Shown here piece after piece: positions 17,511 to 25,685 of a DNA stretch of 38,792 nucleotides (position 1 is the stretch's first letter; every line of letters begins with the position of its first letter). The stretch is taken from positions 1 to 38,792 of the forward strand of contig JAKSOA010000016.1 of the NCBI GenBank assembly GCA_024405875.1. Direction: 5' to 3'. The position numbers and the translations under genes are program-made. Below the pieces are notes generated by a model. That model made no database searches. It had not been told where the DNA came from and saw only the letters and a program-made list of their open reading frames with translations. This stretch comes from Paludibacteraceae bacterium (lineage in GTDB: Bacteria; Bacteroidota; Bacteroidia; Bacteroidales; Paludibacteraceae).

Positions 17511-17538
17511 GTCCCCGCCTTTGTAAAAGGGTGGGGAC
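17511..17538 (+). promoter_or_regulatory. Strong hairpin at the mRNA 5' end
   Basis: GTCCCCGCCTTT (17511-17522) pairs along all 12 positions with AAGGGTGGGGAC (17527-17538), with two G.T wobbles and loop GTAA. No T tract follows, so it is not a terminator. Its position directly at the expected start of transcription suggests protection of the mRNA against decay, or a binding site. Confidence 0.6.
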
Positions 17539-17593
17539 AATTGTATTGACTAATTAATTATAACCTATTTATTAACCTAAAAACCAATATTTT

Positions 17594-20500
17594 ATGAAGA
17601 AACTTATTACTATGTTGGTGGCTCTTATAGCCGCTACATTTGTAGGTTTTGCCGCAAACGGAGAGGAGTGGTACAGTTACTCAGATAACCGTACTTACTG
17701 GATTCCAGCGGGCAGCAATGATATTTGGGTTTATTATGGTGAAAACCAGAAAGCCGTAGATATCAAGAACACTACCACCAGAGGTGGTCTGACTACAACA
17801 ACCTACAACATTGTGAAAATTGACGACTATGCCTTTAATGGTTATGGTATAGTTGAGAATGTAACCATAGGGTCTGGCATACAGACTATAGGTGATCACG
17901 CATTCTTCAATTGCTCAAACTTGTCAAAAATCACATTCAAAGGAGCGTGTGCTAATATTAACGCAAATGCGTTTGTGGGTTTGAACGCACTTACTGAAAT
18001 TGTCAGTGAGGCTACCTCACCTGTGGCGTTGAATGGTTTCTCTGCGTATTACAGCAAAGTTAAGGTTACAGTTCCCAAAGGTACCAAAGCCAAATATCAG
18101 GCTACAGCCGGTTGGAAAGAGTTTACTAACCTTGTAGAAGAGGGAGAGACACCTCCTACACCAGTAGTTACATATATTAACATACAAATCCAATTACCTA
18201 ATGAGTGGAACGCTCCCGCAACTTACACTTGGGCATCGGGCGATGAAATCAAGGCTATGACAAAGGCGTTCTCAATAGGTACTTTCACTTGGTGGAACGG
18301 TCAGATTAAGGCTAATACTAAGTTCCTTGTAAAGAATGGCGCTAATACAACAGATTGGACATACGCTACACAGGATTGCAAGGGTCAGTCTGCTGACTTT
18401 TGTATGGGTATAGGTGATAAGATGGAGAGTGGCAGATATGCCGCAACCATCACTCCTTGTGTGGAGCCTCCTGCAAAAGAGCCATATATTGAATCATTTA
18501 CAGTATCCCCAATATCTGTTCAAGTTGGTAATGCCGTAACATTTACAACCGTGACCAAGAATTTCAGCGGTACTCCTACACTTACTTATAGTGTTAAGTT
18601 TGGTACAGATGAGTTCAAGGCTGCCACAAGCCCATATACTCCAACAAAGGCGGGCTTATATACTGTAAAAGTTGATGCTACATATAATACGGAGAAGGCA
18701 AGTGCCACCGCCACATTCACAGCAACAGCGGTTCCTCCTGCTCCTGTTGTAAAATACTATGCAAAGAATAACTGGAACAGCACTGAGTGGACTTGGAAAG
18801 AGATGACAAAAGACGGCAGTGTCTATAAACTTGAAAAGGTGATATTCGGCGGTACAGGTTTCAACTTCAATACTAAAGCCGATGATGCTGATGCAAAATG
18901 GATTTCAGCGGATAAGTTCACTGGTGATGCTGTACAAGCCAATGATACTGTAAGCTTCACATATAATCCAACAGGTGATGTTGTTACTATGACATTAGTA
19001 GGCCGTCCTAAAGAGGCTGACGCTATTATTACTGCCATAAATATTTCAGGTAATAAGTATGTGGGTACAGAACTTACATTCACAGCCTCAACATTCGGAT
19101 TCAAGAGCACTCCTACAATCTCTTACTCTGTTAAGAAAGATGGTGGAGAATACAAGACCGCTGAAGGTGGAAAATTCACTCCTGCCGAAGCCGGTGAATA
19201 TATTGTTAAGGCGTATGCCGCAACTGATACACAGGAGGCTTCAAAAGAGCAGAGGTTTACTGTGATTGCCGCACCTGTCATAAAGAGTTATGTTGCAGGT
19301 GAGTTTACAAGTTGGGGCGATGGCAAGAAAGAGTTACCTGCTGAGATAGAACTTGATGCTAAGAAATATGAGTTCAAGCAAATAACAGGGGATACTTGGA
19401 AAGGTGCTACAGATCAGGGTGCTACAATGACCCGTGGTAACAGTGCTTGGAAACTTGACGGAGAGCAGAATGTTACTCTTGATGCAGATGTTAAGGGTGT
19501 ATATAAGTTTGAGTTGGTAGGTGATGTGTTTACTGTAACATATCCTAAAGATGAGTGCACCTGGACTATGGTAGGTGACAACGCCTCCCTATTTGGCGAA
19601 ACTTGGAAACCTGAACTTGCCGCAAACGATATGAATGAGGTTGATGGTGTCTTTGTAAAATCATACAGTAACAAAACATTTAAGAAGGGTGATAAGATTG
19701 AGTTCAAGGCTGCAAAGAACCACGCTTGGACAACTACTGTTCCATCAGGAGACAACGCAAGTTACACATTCACAGAAGATGGTACATTTGACATTACATT
19801 CTCTCTTGATATTGCCGGTGGTAAGGTGAATATTGATGTTAAGAAATTTGAGCCTGAAGAGCCAACTGTAACATCAATCAATATCTCAGGTAAAAAATAT
19901 GTAGGTGAGGAACTTACATTTACGGCAACTGTGGCTAAATTCAATGGTGAGCCTACAATAGCCTACGCTGTTAAGCAAGGTGAGGGTGAGTATCAGGGTG
20001 CTGATGGTGGCAAATTCACACCAGATGCCGCAGGCTCCTACACTGTTAAGGCTACAGCAACATACGAACCTGCTGAAGGTGAAAAAGAAGAGGCTGTTCT
20101 TGAATTGCCATTTACAGTTACAACAGCACCTGAGAACATCGTAGTTAAGTTACTTGCATCTTCAACAACTTGGTCAGAGGTTGCAATCTACGCATTTGAC
20201 AATGCTGGTACTATTACAAAGGCTTGGCCTGGTGATAAACTTACAGTTTCAGACGGTTGGTACAGTTACACCATAGAGGGTGAGCATACGGGCTTGCAGA
20301 TAATCTTTAACAACAATGTTGCAGAAGGAGCGTCACAAACTGCGGATACCCCTGTATCAGCATCTACATGTTATGAGTTAGGTGCATACGATGAGACATC
20401 AGGCACGTTTGCTCTGAACACACGCGAGTGCACAGTTCCTCAAACCACTTGGACAATGGTAGGAAACAGTGAGACTTTGTTTGGTGAAAAATGGAATCCT

Positions 20501-22639
20501 ACGCTTGAGGCGAATGATATGGAAGAGGTTGAGAGCGTATTTACAAAGATTTATACTAATGTAGAATTCCTTAAGGATGAGGTAATTGAGTTCAAGGCTG
20601 CAAAGAATCACGCTTGGGCAACATCAATACCGGCAGGGGATAATGCCAAATATACCTTCACAGAGAGTGGCAACTTTGACATTACATTCACACTTGACAT
20701 TGCCGGTGACAAGGTGAACATCGTTGTCAAGAAATTTGAACCGAAAGAACCAACTGTAACCGCCATCAACATTACAGGCAGCAAGGTTGTAGGTGAGGAA
20801 CTCACATTCACAGCCTCTGTTGCCGGATTCAGTGCAGACCCTATGGTAATATATATGGTTAAGGCTGAAGAGGGTGAGTATGAACAGGCACAGGGAGGCA
20901 AGTTCACACCTACAGCAGCAGGCAACTACACCGTAAAAGCCACTGCATTCAACCAACCTGAGGAGGGAGAAGCTGAAGAGGCGTCCAAGGAAGTTGAGTT
21001 CACCGTTACAGAGGAGCCACAGCCAGGTGAGGAGATAACAGTTAAATTGCTTGCATCTTCAACAACTTGGTCAGAGGTTGCCATCTACGCATTTGACAAT
21101 GACGGCACTATTACAAAGGCTTGGCCGGGTGATAAACTTACAGCCGCAGACGGTTGGTACAGCTACACTATAGAGGGTGAGCATACGGGCTTGCAGATAA
21201 TCTTCAACAACAATGTTGCAGATGGAGCGTCACAAACAGTTGATACCCCTGTATCAGAGTCAACTTGCTATGAGTTGGGTGCCGCTGATGAGTCTGGCAA
21301 GTTTGCCCTTAATGTACGTGAGTGCACCGTTCCTCAAACAGGCTACGGCATAAAGATAGATGGTGAGACTATAGTAATGGGTGAGAAGAATCCTAAGGCT
21401 GAAAATGAGTGGATGATTCTTAACCAGTCTCTTGCCAAAGGACAGACATTTGCCCTGTATGACGCATCAACAGGCGGTACTTGGGCTGTTGCTCTTGATG
21501 AGGCAAGTGTTCCTGGTATAACCAAAGAAGAGAACTCATATTCAGTTACAGCAGATGGTTGCTACAGTTTCTACCTCAAACTCATTTACGGAGCAGACCA
21601 ACTGTATGTAGGTACAGGCGAATGCCCTGTTCCACCAGCGGAGCCAACAGTAACTGCAATAGACATTGCTGGCAGCAAGGTTATAGGTGAGGAACTCACA
21701 TTCACTGCGACAGTTGCTGGATTCAGTGCTGAGCCTATGATAATATATGAGGTTAAGGCTGAGGAAGGTGAGTATGAGCAGGCACAGGGTGGCAAGTTCA
21801 CACCTACTGCAGCAGGTAACTACACAGTAAAAGCCACTGCATTCTACCAACCAGAAGAGGGTGATGCTGAAGAGGCATTCAAGGAAGTTGAGTTCACCGT
21901 TACAGATGAGCCACAGCCAACAACAGGCATCACTGTAAATGTTACAGTACCTACAGGTACCCCTGAGTGCTACTTCTATGGAGCAATGTCAGACAACGCT
22001 TGGGTAGCGATGACTAAGGTTGATGAAACAAATTACACAATCAACTTTGCAGATGCTGAGGCGATAGGCTGGGGTTACCAATTCTCTTGGGGCGCTTCAT
22101 TTGATAGCGCTAACTCAGACCCAGAAGGCGACATTAAGATTGAGCCGGATGAGAAGGGTATCATATCAGTAGCGGTTAATGCTTGGAAACAAGACCCGTC
22201 AACCAAGTACTATTACACCACATACACAGAATGGCAAGTTAAGACAGACTGGAATGGTGGTGAGTGGGAATTTGTTGAGATGACAGAGGAATCAAAAGGT
22301 GTGTTCACTTATTCAGGACAATGGGGAACAGGTACGGGCGTTAACATTGCCAGCGGAGAGAATCTTATTAAGCAAAGTTGGTATCCTGCAGATGATGCAA
22401 ACCTGACTATTGACCCGGCATTGGGTGTAGGTGATGATGTTAAAGTTACATTGACTGTTGTTGATGATGAGACAATATCAATTAGTGCTGCAAAGGCAAT
22501 ACCTACTGAAGACCCTGCAAATAAGGCAAAGGCAACCGTTATAAGATACAGGAACTTGATTGGTCAAGTTGTTCTTGCAAATTATAAGGGTGTCAAACTT
22601 GCTGAGATGTCAGATGGTACAACTTTAAAAGTTCAATAA
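17594..22639 (+). CDS. Secreted modular starch-binding-type protein (BspA-like LRR, Ig-like and CBM26-like repeats)
   Basis: The 1681-residue protein starts with a signal peptide (MKKLITMLVALIAATFVGFA). Residues ~75-185 are BspA-type leucine-rich repeats (IDDYAFNGYG, TIGDHAFFNCSNLSKITF). Five Ig-like modules start near 297, 475, 755, 1053 and 1351 (VGEELTFTATV... GGKFTPTAAGNYTVKA). Two CBM26-like modules lie at ~848-945 and ~1146-1245 (WSEVAIYAFDN, AWPGDKL, DGWYSYTIEG, IIFNNN). Two SusE-like modules start near 656 and 951 (TWTMVG...LFGE.W.P). Unique modules surround them. CBM26 domains bind starch, so a surface or secreted starch-binding role is inferred; no catalytic domain is visible. The end (RNLIGQVVLANYKGVKL...DGTTLKVQ) may be a divergent T9SS tail, but it is not a clear match. 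A strong terminator follows. Confidence 0.8.
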   Translation: MKKLITMLVALIAATFVGFAANGEEWYSYSDNRTYWIPAGSNDIWVYYGENQKAVDIKNTTTRGGLTTTTYNIVKIDDYAFNGYGIVENVTIGSGIQTIGDHAFFNCSNLSKITFKGACANINANAFVGLNALTEIVSEATSPVALNGFSAYYSKVKVTVPKGTKAKYQATAGWKEFTNLVEEGETPPTPVVTYINIQIQLPNEWNAPATYTWASGDEIKAMTKAFSIGTFTWWNGQIKANTKFLVKNGANTTDWTYATQDCKGQSADFCMGIGDKMESGRYAATITPCVEPPAKEPYIESFTVSPISVQVGNAVTFTTVTKNFSGTPTLTYSVKFGTDEFKAATSPYTPTKAGLYTVKVDATYNTEKASATATFTATAVPPAPVVKYYAKNNWNSTEWTWKEMTKDGSVYKLEKVIFGGTGFNFNTKADDADAKWISADKFTGDAVQANDTVSFTYNPTGDVVTMTLVGRPKEADAIITAINISGNKYVGTELTFTASTFGFKSTPTISYSVKKDGGEYKTAEGGKFTPAEAGEYIVKAYAATDTQEASKEQRFTVIAAPVIKSYVAGEFTSWGDGKKELPAEIELDAKKYEFKQITGDTWKGATDQGATMTRGNSAWKLDGEQNVTLDADVKGVYKFELVGDVFTVTYPKDECTWTMVGDNASLFGETWKPELAANDMNEVDGVFVKSYSNKTFKKGDKIEFKAAKNHAWTTTVPSGDNASYTFTEDGTFDITFSLDIAGGKVNIDVKKFEPEEPTVTSINISGKKYVGEELTFTATVAKFNGEPTIAYAVKQGEGEYQGADGGKFTPDAAGSYTVKATATYEPAEGEKEEAVLELPFTVTTAPENIVVKLLASSTTWSEVAIYAFDNAGTITKAWPGDKLTVSDGWYSYTIEGEHTGLQIIFNNNVAEGASQTADTPVSASTCYELGAYDETSGTFALNTRECTVPQTTWTMVGNSETLFGEKWNPTLEANDMEEVESVFTKIYTNVEFLKDEVIEFKAAKNHAWATSIPAGDNAKYTFTESGNFDITFTLDIAGDKVNIVVKKFEPKEPTVTAINITGSKVVGEELTFTASVAGFSADPMVIYMVKAEEGEYEQAQGGKFTPTAAGNYTVKATAFNQPEEGEAEEASKEVEFTVTEEPQPGEEITVKLLASSTTWSEVAIYAFDNDGTITKAWPGDKLTAADGWYSYTIEGEHTGLQIIFNNNVADGASQTVDTPVSESTCYELGAADESGKFALNVRECTVPQTGYGIKIDGETIVMGEKNPKAENEWMILNQSLAKGQTFALYDASTGGTWAVALDEASVPGITKEENSYSVTADGCYSFYLKLIYGADQLYVGTGECPVPPAEPTVTAIDIAGSKVIGEELTFTATVAGFSAEPMIIYEVKAEEGEYEQAQGGKFTPTAAGNYTVKATAFYQPEEGDAEEAFKEVEFTVTDEPQPTTGITVNVTVPTGTPECYFYGAMSDNAWVAMTKVDETNYTINFADAEAIGWGYQFSWGASFDSANSDPEGDIKIEPDEKGIISVAVNAWKQDPSTKYYYTTYTEWQVKTDWNGGEWEFVEMTEESKGVFTYSGQWGTGTGVNIASGENLIKQSWYPADDANLTIDPALGVGDDVKVTLTVVDDETISISAAKAIPTEDPANKAKATVIRYRNLIGQVVLANYKGVKLAEMSDGTTLKVQ
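19562..20449 (+). repeat. Intragenic long repeat, unit 1 (SusE-like + Ig-like + CBM26-like)
   Basis: A three-module cassette of about 890 nt is followed directly by a second copy. In the CBM26 part long stretches are nearly identical at DNA level (for example around 20154 and 21051, 897 nt apart), pointing to recent duplication or gene conversion. Confidence 0.75.
20450..21342 (+). repeat. Intragenic long repeat, unit 2
   Basis: Second copy of the SusE-like/Ig-like/CBM26-like cassette. The Ig-like module here is closest to the fifth Ig-like module at about 21646, so exchange between modules has continued after the duplication. Confidence 0.75.
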
Positions 22640-22660
22640 TTAATAAAATATTGAAAAAGG

Positions 22661-22696
22661 AAAGGTTCCATCGCTGTATGGCGGTGGAACTTTTTT
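22661..22696 (+). terminator. Intrinsic terminator after the repeat-protein gene
   Basis: GTTCCATCGC (22665-22674) pairs with GCGGTGGAAC (22681-22690) with one wobble, extended by A/T pairs, loop TGTATG, then six T residues. Confidence 0.85.
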
Positions 22697-22722
22697 GTGC
22701 CAAGATGTCATAAATAACCATT

Positions 22723-22737
22723 TGGCACACTCTTTGC
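22723..22737 (+). promoter_or_regulatory. Sigma-54-type promoter of htpG
   Basis: TGGCAC (22723-22728), five bases, TTGC (22734-22737). GG and GC sit at the -24/-12 spacing expected for RpoN. The predicted start near 22749 leaves a leader of about 28 nt to ATG 22777. There is no good TAnnTTTG box: ACTCTTTG is the nearest. Confidence 0.55.
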
Positions 22738-22776
22738 GATAGCCATTACAGACAAAAATTTAAAACATTATAAACT

Positions 22777-24831
22777 ATGCAACAAGGTAATATTGGTGTA
22801 ACATCGGAGAACATTTTCCCGGTTATCAAGAAGTTTTTGTATTCAGACCACGAGATTTTCTTACGTGAGTTGGTCTCAAATGCTGTTGACGCAACTCAAA
22901 AACTTAAAACTCTAAGCAGCGTAGGTGAGTTTAAGGGTGAACTCAAAGACCCTAAGGTAAGTGTGAAGATTGACAAGAATGCTGGTACGCTGACAATCTC
23001 TGACAGTGGTATTGGTATGACTGCCGATGAGATAGATAAATATATAAATCAGATTGCATTCTCTGGTGCGGGAGAGTTCCTTGATAAATACAAGGATAAC
23101 GCAAACGCCATCATCGGACACTTTGGTTTGGGATTCTACTCAGCCTTTATGGTTAGTAAGAAGGTGGAGATATTCACAAAATCATACAAAGATGATGCCA
23201 AAGCGGTTCATTGGAGTTGTGAGGGCAACCCAAGTTTTGAACTTGAGGAGTGTGAGAAGTCTGAGATAGGTACAGATATTGTGCTTCACATTGATGATGA
23301 CAACAAGGAGTTCCTTGAGAAGAGCCGTATACAGGAGTTGCTTAACAAATACTGCAAGTTCCTGCCTGTGCCTGTTGTTTTTGGAAAGCAGACGGAGTGG
23401 AAGGACGGGAAAGAACAGGATACTGATAAGGATAATGTTATTAATAATGTGGCTCCAGCCTGGATTAAGAAGCCGGCAGACCTAAAGGAAGAGGATTACT
23501 CCGCTTTCTATCGTGAACTCTATCCATACGCAGATGAGCCTCTGTTCCATATTCACCTGAATGTTGACTATCCGTTTAACCTTACAGGTATATTGTACTT
23601 TCCTAAAGTTAAGAATACCATTGAGTTACAGAAGAATAAAATTCAACTCTATTGTAATCAGGTGTTTGTAACAGATAGCGTAGAGGGTATAGTGCCTGAC
23701 TTTTTGACATTGCTTCACGGTGTAATTGACTCGCCTGATATTCCGCTGAACGTAAGCCGTTCTTATTTGCAGAGCGACGGCAATGTCAAGAAAATTTCCG
23801 CTCATATTACAAAAAAGGTTGCTGACAGCCTGCAGGATATATTCAAAAATGACCGTAAGCAGTTTGAAGAGAAGTGGGACAGCCTGAAGATATTCATAAC
23901 ATATGGTATGCTTACAGATGATAAGTTCTATGACCGTGCTGGTGCCTTTAATCTCTTCAAGACCACCGATGGCTCATACTACACATACGATGAGTATAAG
24001 AAACTTGTTGAGGCTAACCAGACTGACAAGGACGGCAATGTGGTATATTTGTATGCCGCTGACACCGATGCTCAATACAGTTATATTGAGGCTGCGAAGG
24101 CTAAAGGATATAGTGTGCTTCTTTTTAATGACCAACTTGACGTGCATCTTGCCTCAAAACTTGAGCAGAAGAATGAGAAGACACGCTATGTGCGTGTTGA
24201 CGCCGACACAATTGACCGCCTGATTGTAAAGGAAGATGCCGCAAAGGTGGAACTTACAGAAGCGCAGCAAGCGGCAATGACCAAGATATTCTCAGCACAG
24301 GCCCCTAAGACAGATAAAATGGACTTCATAGTCTCACTTAATGCTATGGGTGCTGACGCTCAGCCTGTTATGATTACGCAAAATGAGTGGATGCGCCGTA
24401 TGAAGGAGATGTCGGCTTTGCAAGGTGGTATGATGGGATTCTATGGCAGTATGCCGGACTCTTTCAACCTTGTTCTTAACACAGACCATCCGCTTATTAA
24501 GGATATCGTGGAGAAACAGGCTGCCGAACTTGACGCTAAGGTTGCTCCTCTGAATGATGAGATTGCCGCTTGCAAAAAGCAGGTAGATGAGTTGAGGGCT
24601 AAGCATAAAGACCTCAAGGAAGATGAGAAACCTGAGGTTGAGAAAGATATAATACGCACTCAGGAGGCTAAGGAGAGTGATTTGGAGAAGCAGAAGACAG
24701 AGATTTACTCTCAGTTTGCCGCCTCTGAGCCAAAGGTTCGCCAACTTATTGACCTTGCGTTGCTTGCAAACAATATGCTTAAGGGTGAGGCACTTAGTGA
24801 GTTTGTGAAACGCAGCACGAGTTTGTTATAA
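22777..24831 (+). CDS. htpG: Molecular chaperone HtpG (Hsp90)
   Basis: The 684-residue protein has the GHKL ATPase motifs FLRELVSNAVDA (Asn/Glu for Mg-ATP), DSGIGMT and GHFGLGFYSAFMV. The middle domain has the SRSYLQSD-type catalytic loop (LNVSRSYLQSDGNVKKI), and the C-terminal dimerisation region is present. Length is typical of Bacteroidota HtpG, with a charged coiled segment around residues 590-640. It is a cytosolic ATP-dependent chaperone. Monocistronic, between a strong upstream terminator and tRNA-Arg. The promoter looks sigma-54 dependent, which would place it under an enhancer-binding activator not seen in this window. Confidence 0.96.
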   Translation: MQQGNIGVTSENIFPVIKKFLYSDHEIFLRELVSNAVDATQKLKTLSSVGEFKGELKDPKVSVKIDKNAGTLTISDSGIGMTADEIDKYINQIAFSGAGEFLDKYKDNANAIIGHFGLGFYSAFMVSKKVEIFTKSYKDDAKAVHWSCEGNPSFELEECEKSEIGTDIVLHIDDDNKEFLEKSRIQELLNKYCKFLPVPVVFGKQTEWKDGKEQDTDKDNVINNVAPAWIKKPADLKEEDYSAFYRELYPYADEPLFHIHLNVDYPFNLTGILYFPKVKNTIELQKNKIQLYCNQVFVTDSVEGIVPDFLTLLHGVIDSPDIPLNVSRSYLQSDGNVKKISAHITKKVADSLQDIFKNDRKQFEEKWDSLKIFITYGMLTDDKFYDRAGAFNLFKTTDGSYYTYDEYKKLVEANQTDKDGNVVYLYAADTDAQYSYIEAAKAKGYSVLLFNDQLDVHLASKLEQKNEKTRYVRVDADTIDRLIVKEDAAKVELTEAQQAAMTKIFSAQAPKTDKMDFIVSLNAMGADAQPVMITQNEWMRRMKEMSALQGGMMGFYGSMPDSFNLVLNTDHPLIKDIVEKQAAELDAKVAPLNDEIAACKKQVDELRAKHKDLKEDEKPEVEKDIIRTQEAKESDLEKQKTEIYSQFAASEPKVRQLIDLALLANNMLKGEALSEFVKRSTSLL

Positions 24832-24869
24832 TTAGTAATTAGTAATTAGCAATTAACAATTGGTAATTA
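24832..24869. repeat. AT-rich repeat tract after htpG
   Basis: AATTAGTAATTAGTAATTAGC-type sequence begins directly at the htpG stop codon, the same family as 7131-7178. Confidence 0.65.
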
Positions 24870-24895
24870 ATTTTTCTAATTTGATTTACAAAAAT

Positions 24896-24926
24896 TTTGC
24901 AGTAAGAAAATAAAGCAATATCTTTG
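24896..24926 (+). promoter_or_regulatory. Promoter of tRNA-Arg
   Basis: TTTG (24896-24899), 19 nt, TATCTTTG (24919-24926), ending 17 nt before the tRNA 5' end. Confidence 0.7.
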
Positions 24927-24943
24927 CAGTCGCAAAACAAGGA

Positions 24944-25017
24944 GGTTCCGTAGCTCAACTGAATAGAGCGTCACACTACGGATGTGAAGGTTCAGGGTTT
25001 GAATCCCTGCGGGATCA
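24944..25017 (+). tRNA. tRNA-Arg (anticodon ACG)
   Basis: A complete cloverleaf of 74 nt: acceptor GGTTCCG/CGGGATC, D stem GCTC/GAGC, anticodon stem TCACA/TGTGA with loop CTACGGA (anticodon ACG), variable loop AGGTT, T stem CAGGG/CCCTG and discriminator A. CCA is not encoded. The D loop reads AACTGAATA, so position 19 is A instead of the nearly universal G. The T loop reads TTTGAAT, so position 56 is T instead of C. The two changes keep a Watson-Crick elbow pair (A19-U56). A15 and T48 also pair. The A34 would need TadA editing to inosine to read CGN codons. Confidence 0.93.
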
Positions 25018-25020
25018 CGA

Positions 25021-25051
25021 AAAGGAAGTAGATAACTGCTTCCTTTTTTTT
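25021..25051 (+). terminator. Intrinsic terminator after tRNA-Arg
   Basis: AAAGGAAGTAG (25021-25031) pairs with CTGCTTCCTTT (25036-25046) with one wobble, loop ATAA, followed by T residues. Confidence 0.85.
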
Positions 25052-25108
25052 GTTTAGTTACGCAGGGATTCGTTTCACTTGTCTATTGGGGCGTAAGTTC
25101 GCCAAATG

Positions 25109-25138
25109 TTAATTGTTAATTATTAATTGTTAATTGTA
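25109..25138. repeat. AT-rich repeat tract (TTAATTGTTAATTATTAATTG type)
   Basis: Tandem TTAATTGTTAATTA-type units just upstream of the next promoter. The remainder of the 25052-25144 gap holds an 11-nt inverted copy of the tRNA-Arg T-arm (25061-25071) and nothing else I can support. Confidence 0.6.
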
Positions 25139-25144
25139 AAATTG

Positions 25145-25152
25145 TATCTTTG
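25145..25152 (+). promoter_or_regulatory. -7 box of the C_GCAxxG_C_C gene
   Basis: TATCTTTG, 15 nt before ATG 25168; the region further upstream is AT-repeat. Confidence 0.65.
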
Positions 25153-25167
25153 CAGAAAAATTGAGTT

Positions 25168-25611
25168 ATGACTAGAGAAGAGACAGTGGCTTTGGCTGTG
25201 GATTATTTCAAGCAAGGATACGCTTGCTCACAGTCTGTATTGTTGGCTTTTGCTGACCAGTGTAAAATTGACCCTACGCTTGCAAAAAGAATCTCAGGCA
25301 CATTTGGTGGCGGAATGGGACGCTTGCGTCAGAAGTGCGGTGCGCTTACGGGTGGCTTTATGGTGCTTGGTCTGTTAAAAGGCTATGACAAACCAGATGA
25401 TATGGATGGCAAAATGGCGTCATACAAACTTGTAAGGGAATTGAACAAACGTGTTGAAGATGAGTTCGGCACAACCCAATGTAATGAACTTCTTATAAAA
25501 TATTCCACTAAGGAGCACGTTCAGGAACGCTCACACCATAAAGACATCTGTGGCAAGATTATTGCGAAAACTGCTGGGGAACTGTATGATATAGTGAATA
25601 GTGAAAAGTGA
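25168..25611 (+). CDS. C_GCAxxG_C_C family protein (putative redox-active)
   Basis: The 147-residue protein shows the family's spaced cysteines: GYACSQSV (Cys20), QKCGALTGG (Cys57, the GCAxxG-like site), TTQCNELL (Cys105) and DICGKI (Cys128), plus Cys32. Proteins of this family are small, probably redox- or metal-active and of unknown function. They often occur in anaerobes. No signal peptide, so it is cytosolic. The glycine-rich FGGGMGRLRQKCGALTGG stretch is the best-conserved part. It has its own promoter, and the next gene follows after a repeat-containing gap. Confidence 0.8.
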   Translation: MTREETVALAVDYFKQGYACSQSVLLAFADQCKIDPTLAKRISGTFGGGMGRLRQKCGALTGGFMVLGLLKGYDKPDDMDGKMASYKLVRELNKRVEDEFGTTQCNELLIKYSTKEHVQERSHHKDICGKIIAKTAGELYDIVNSEK

Positions 25612-25629
25612 AAAAAGAAAAGTGAATAA

Positions 25630-25656
25630 AGATATCTCACTTCGTTCGATATGACG
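25630..25656 (-). repeat. Dispersed GA-core palindromic repeat, copy 3
   Basis: On the minus strand: CGTC, ATATC, GA, AC, loop GAA, GT, GA, GATAT, CT. The surrounding 34 nt (25625-25658) are the exact reverse complement of 32680-32713. Confidence 0.8.
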
Positions 25657-25685
25657 AATTTGACGATGTTTTAAGTTGAAAATCT

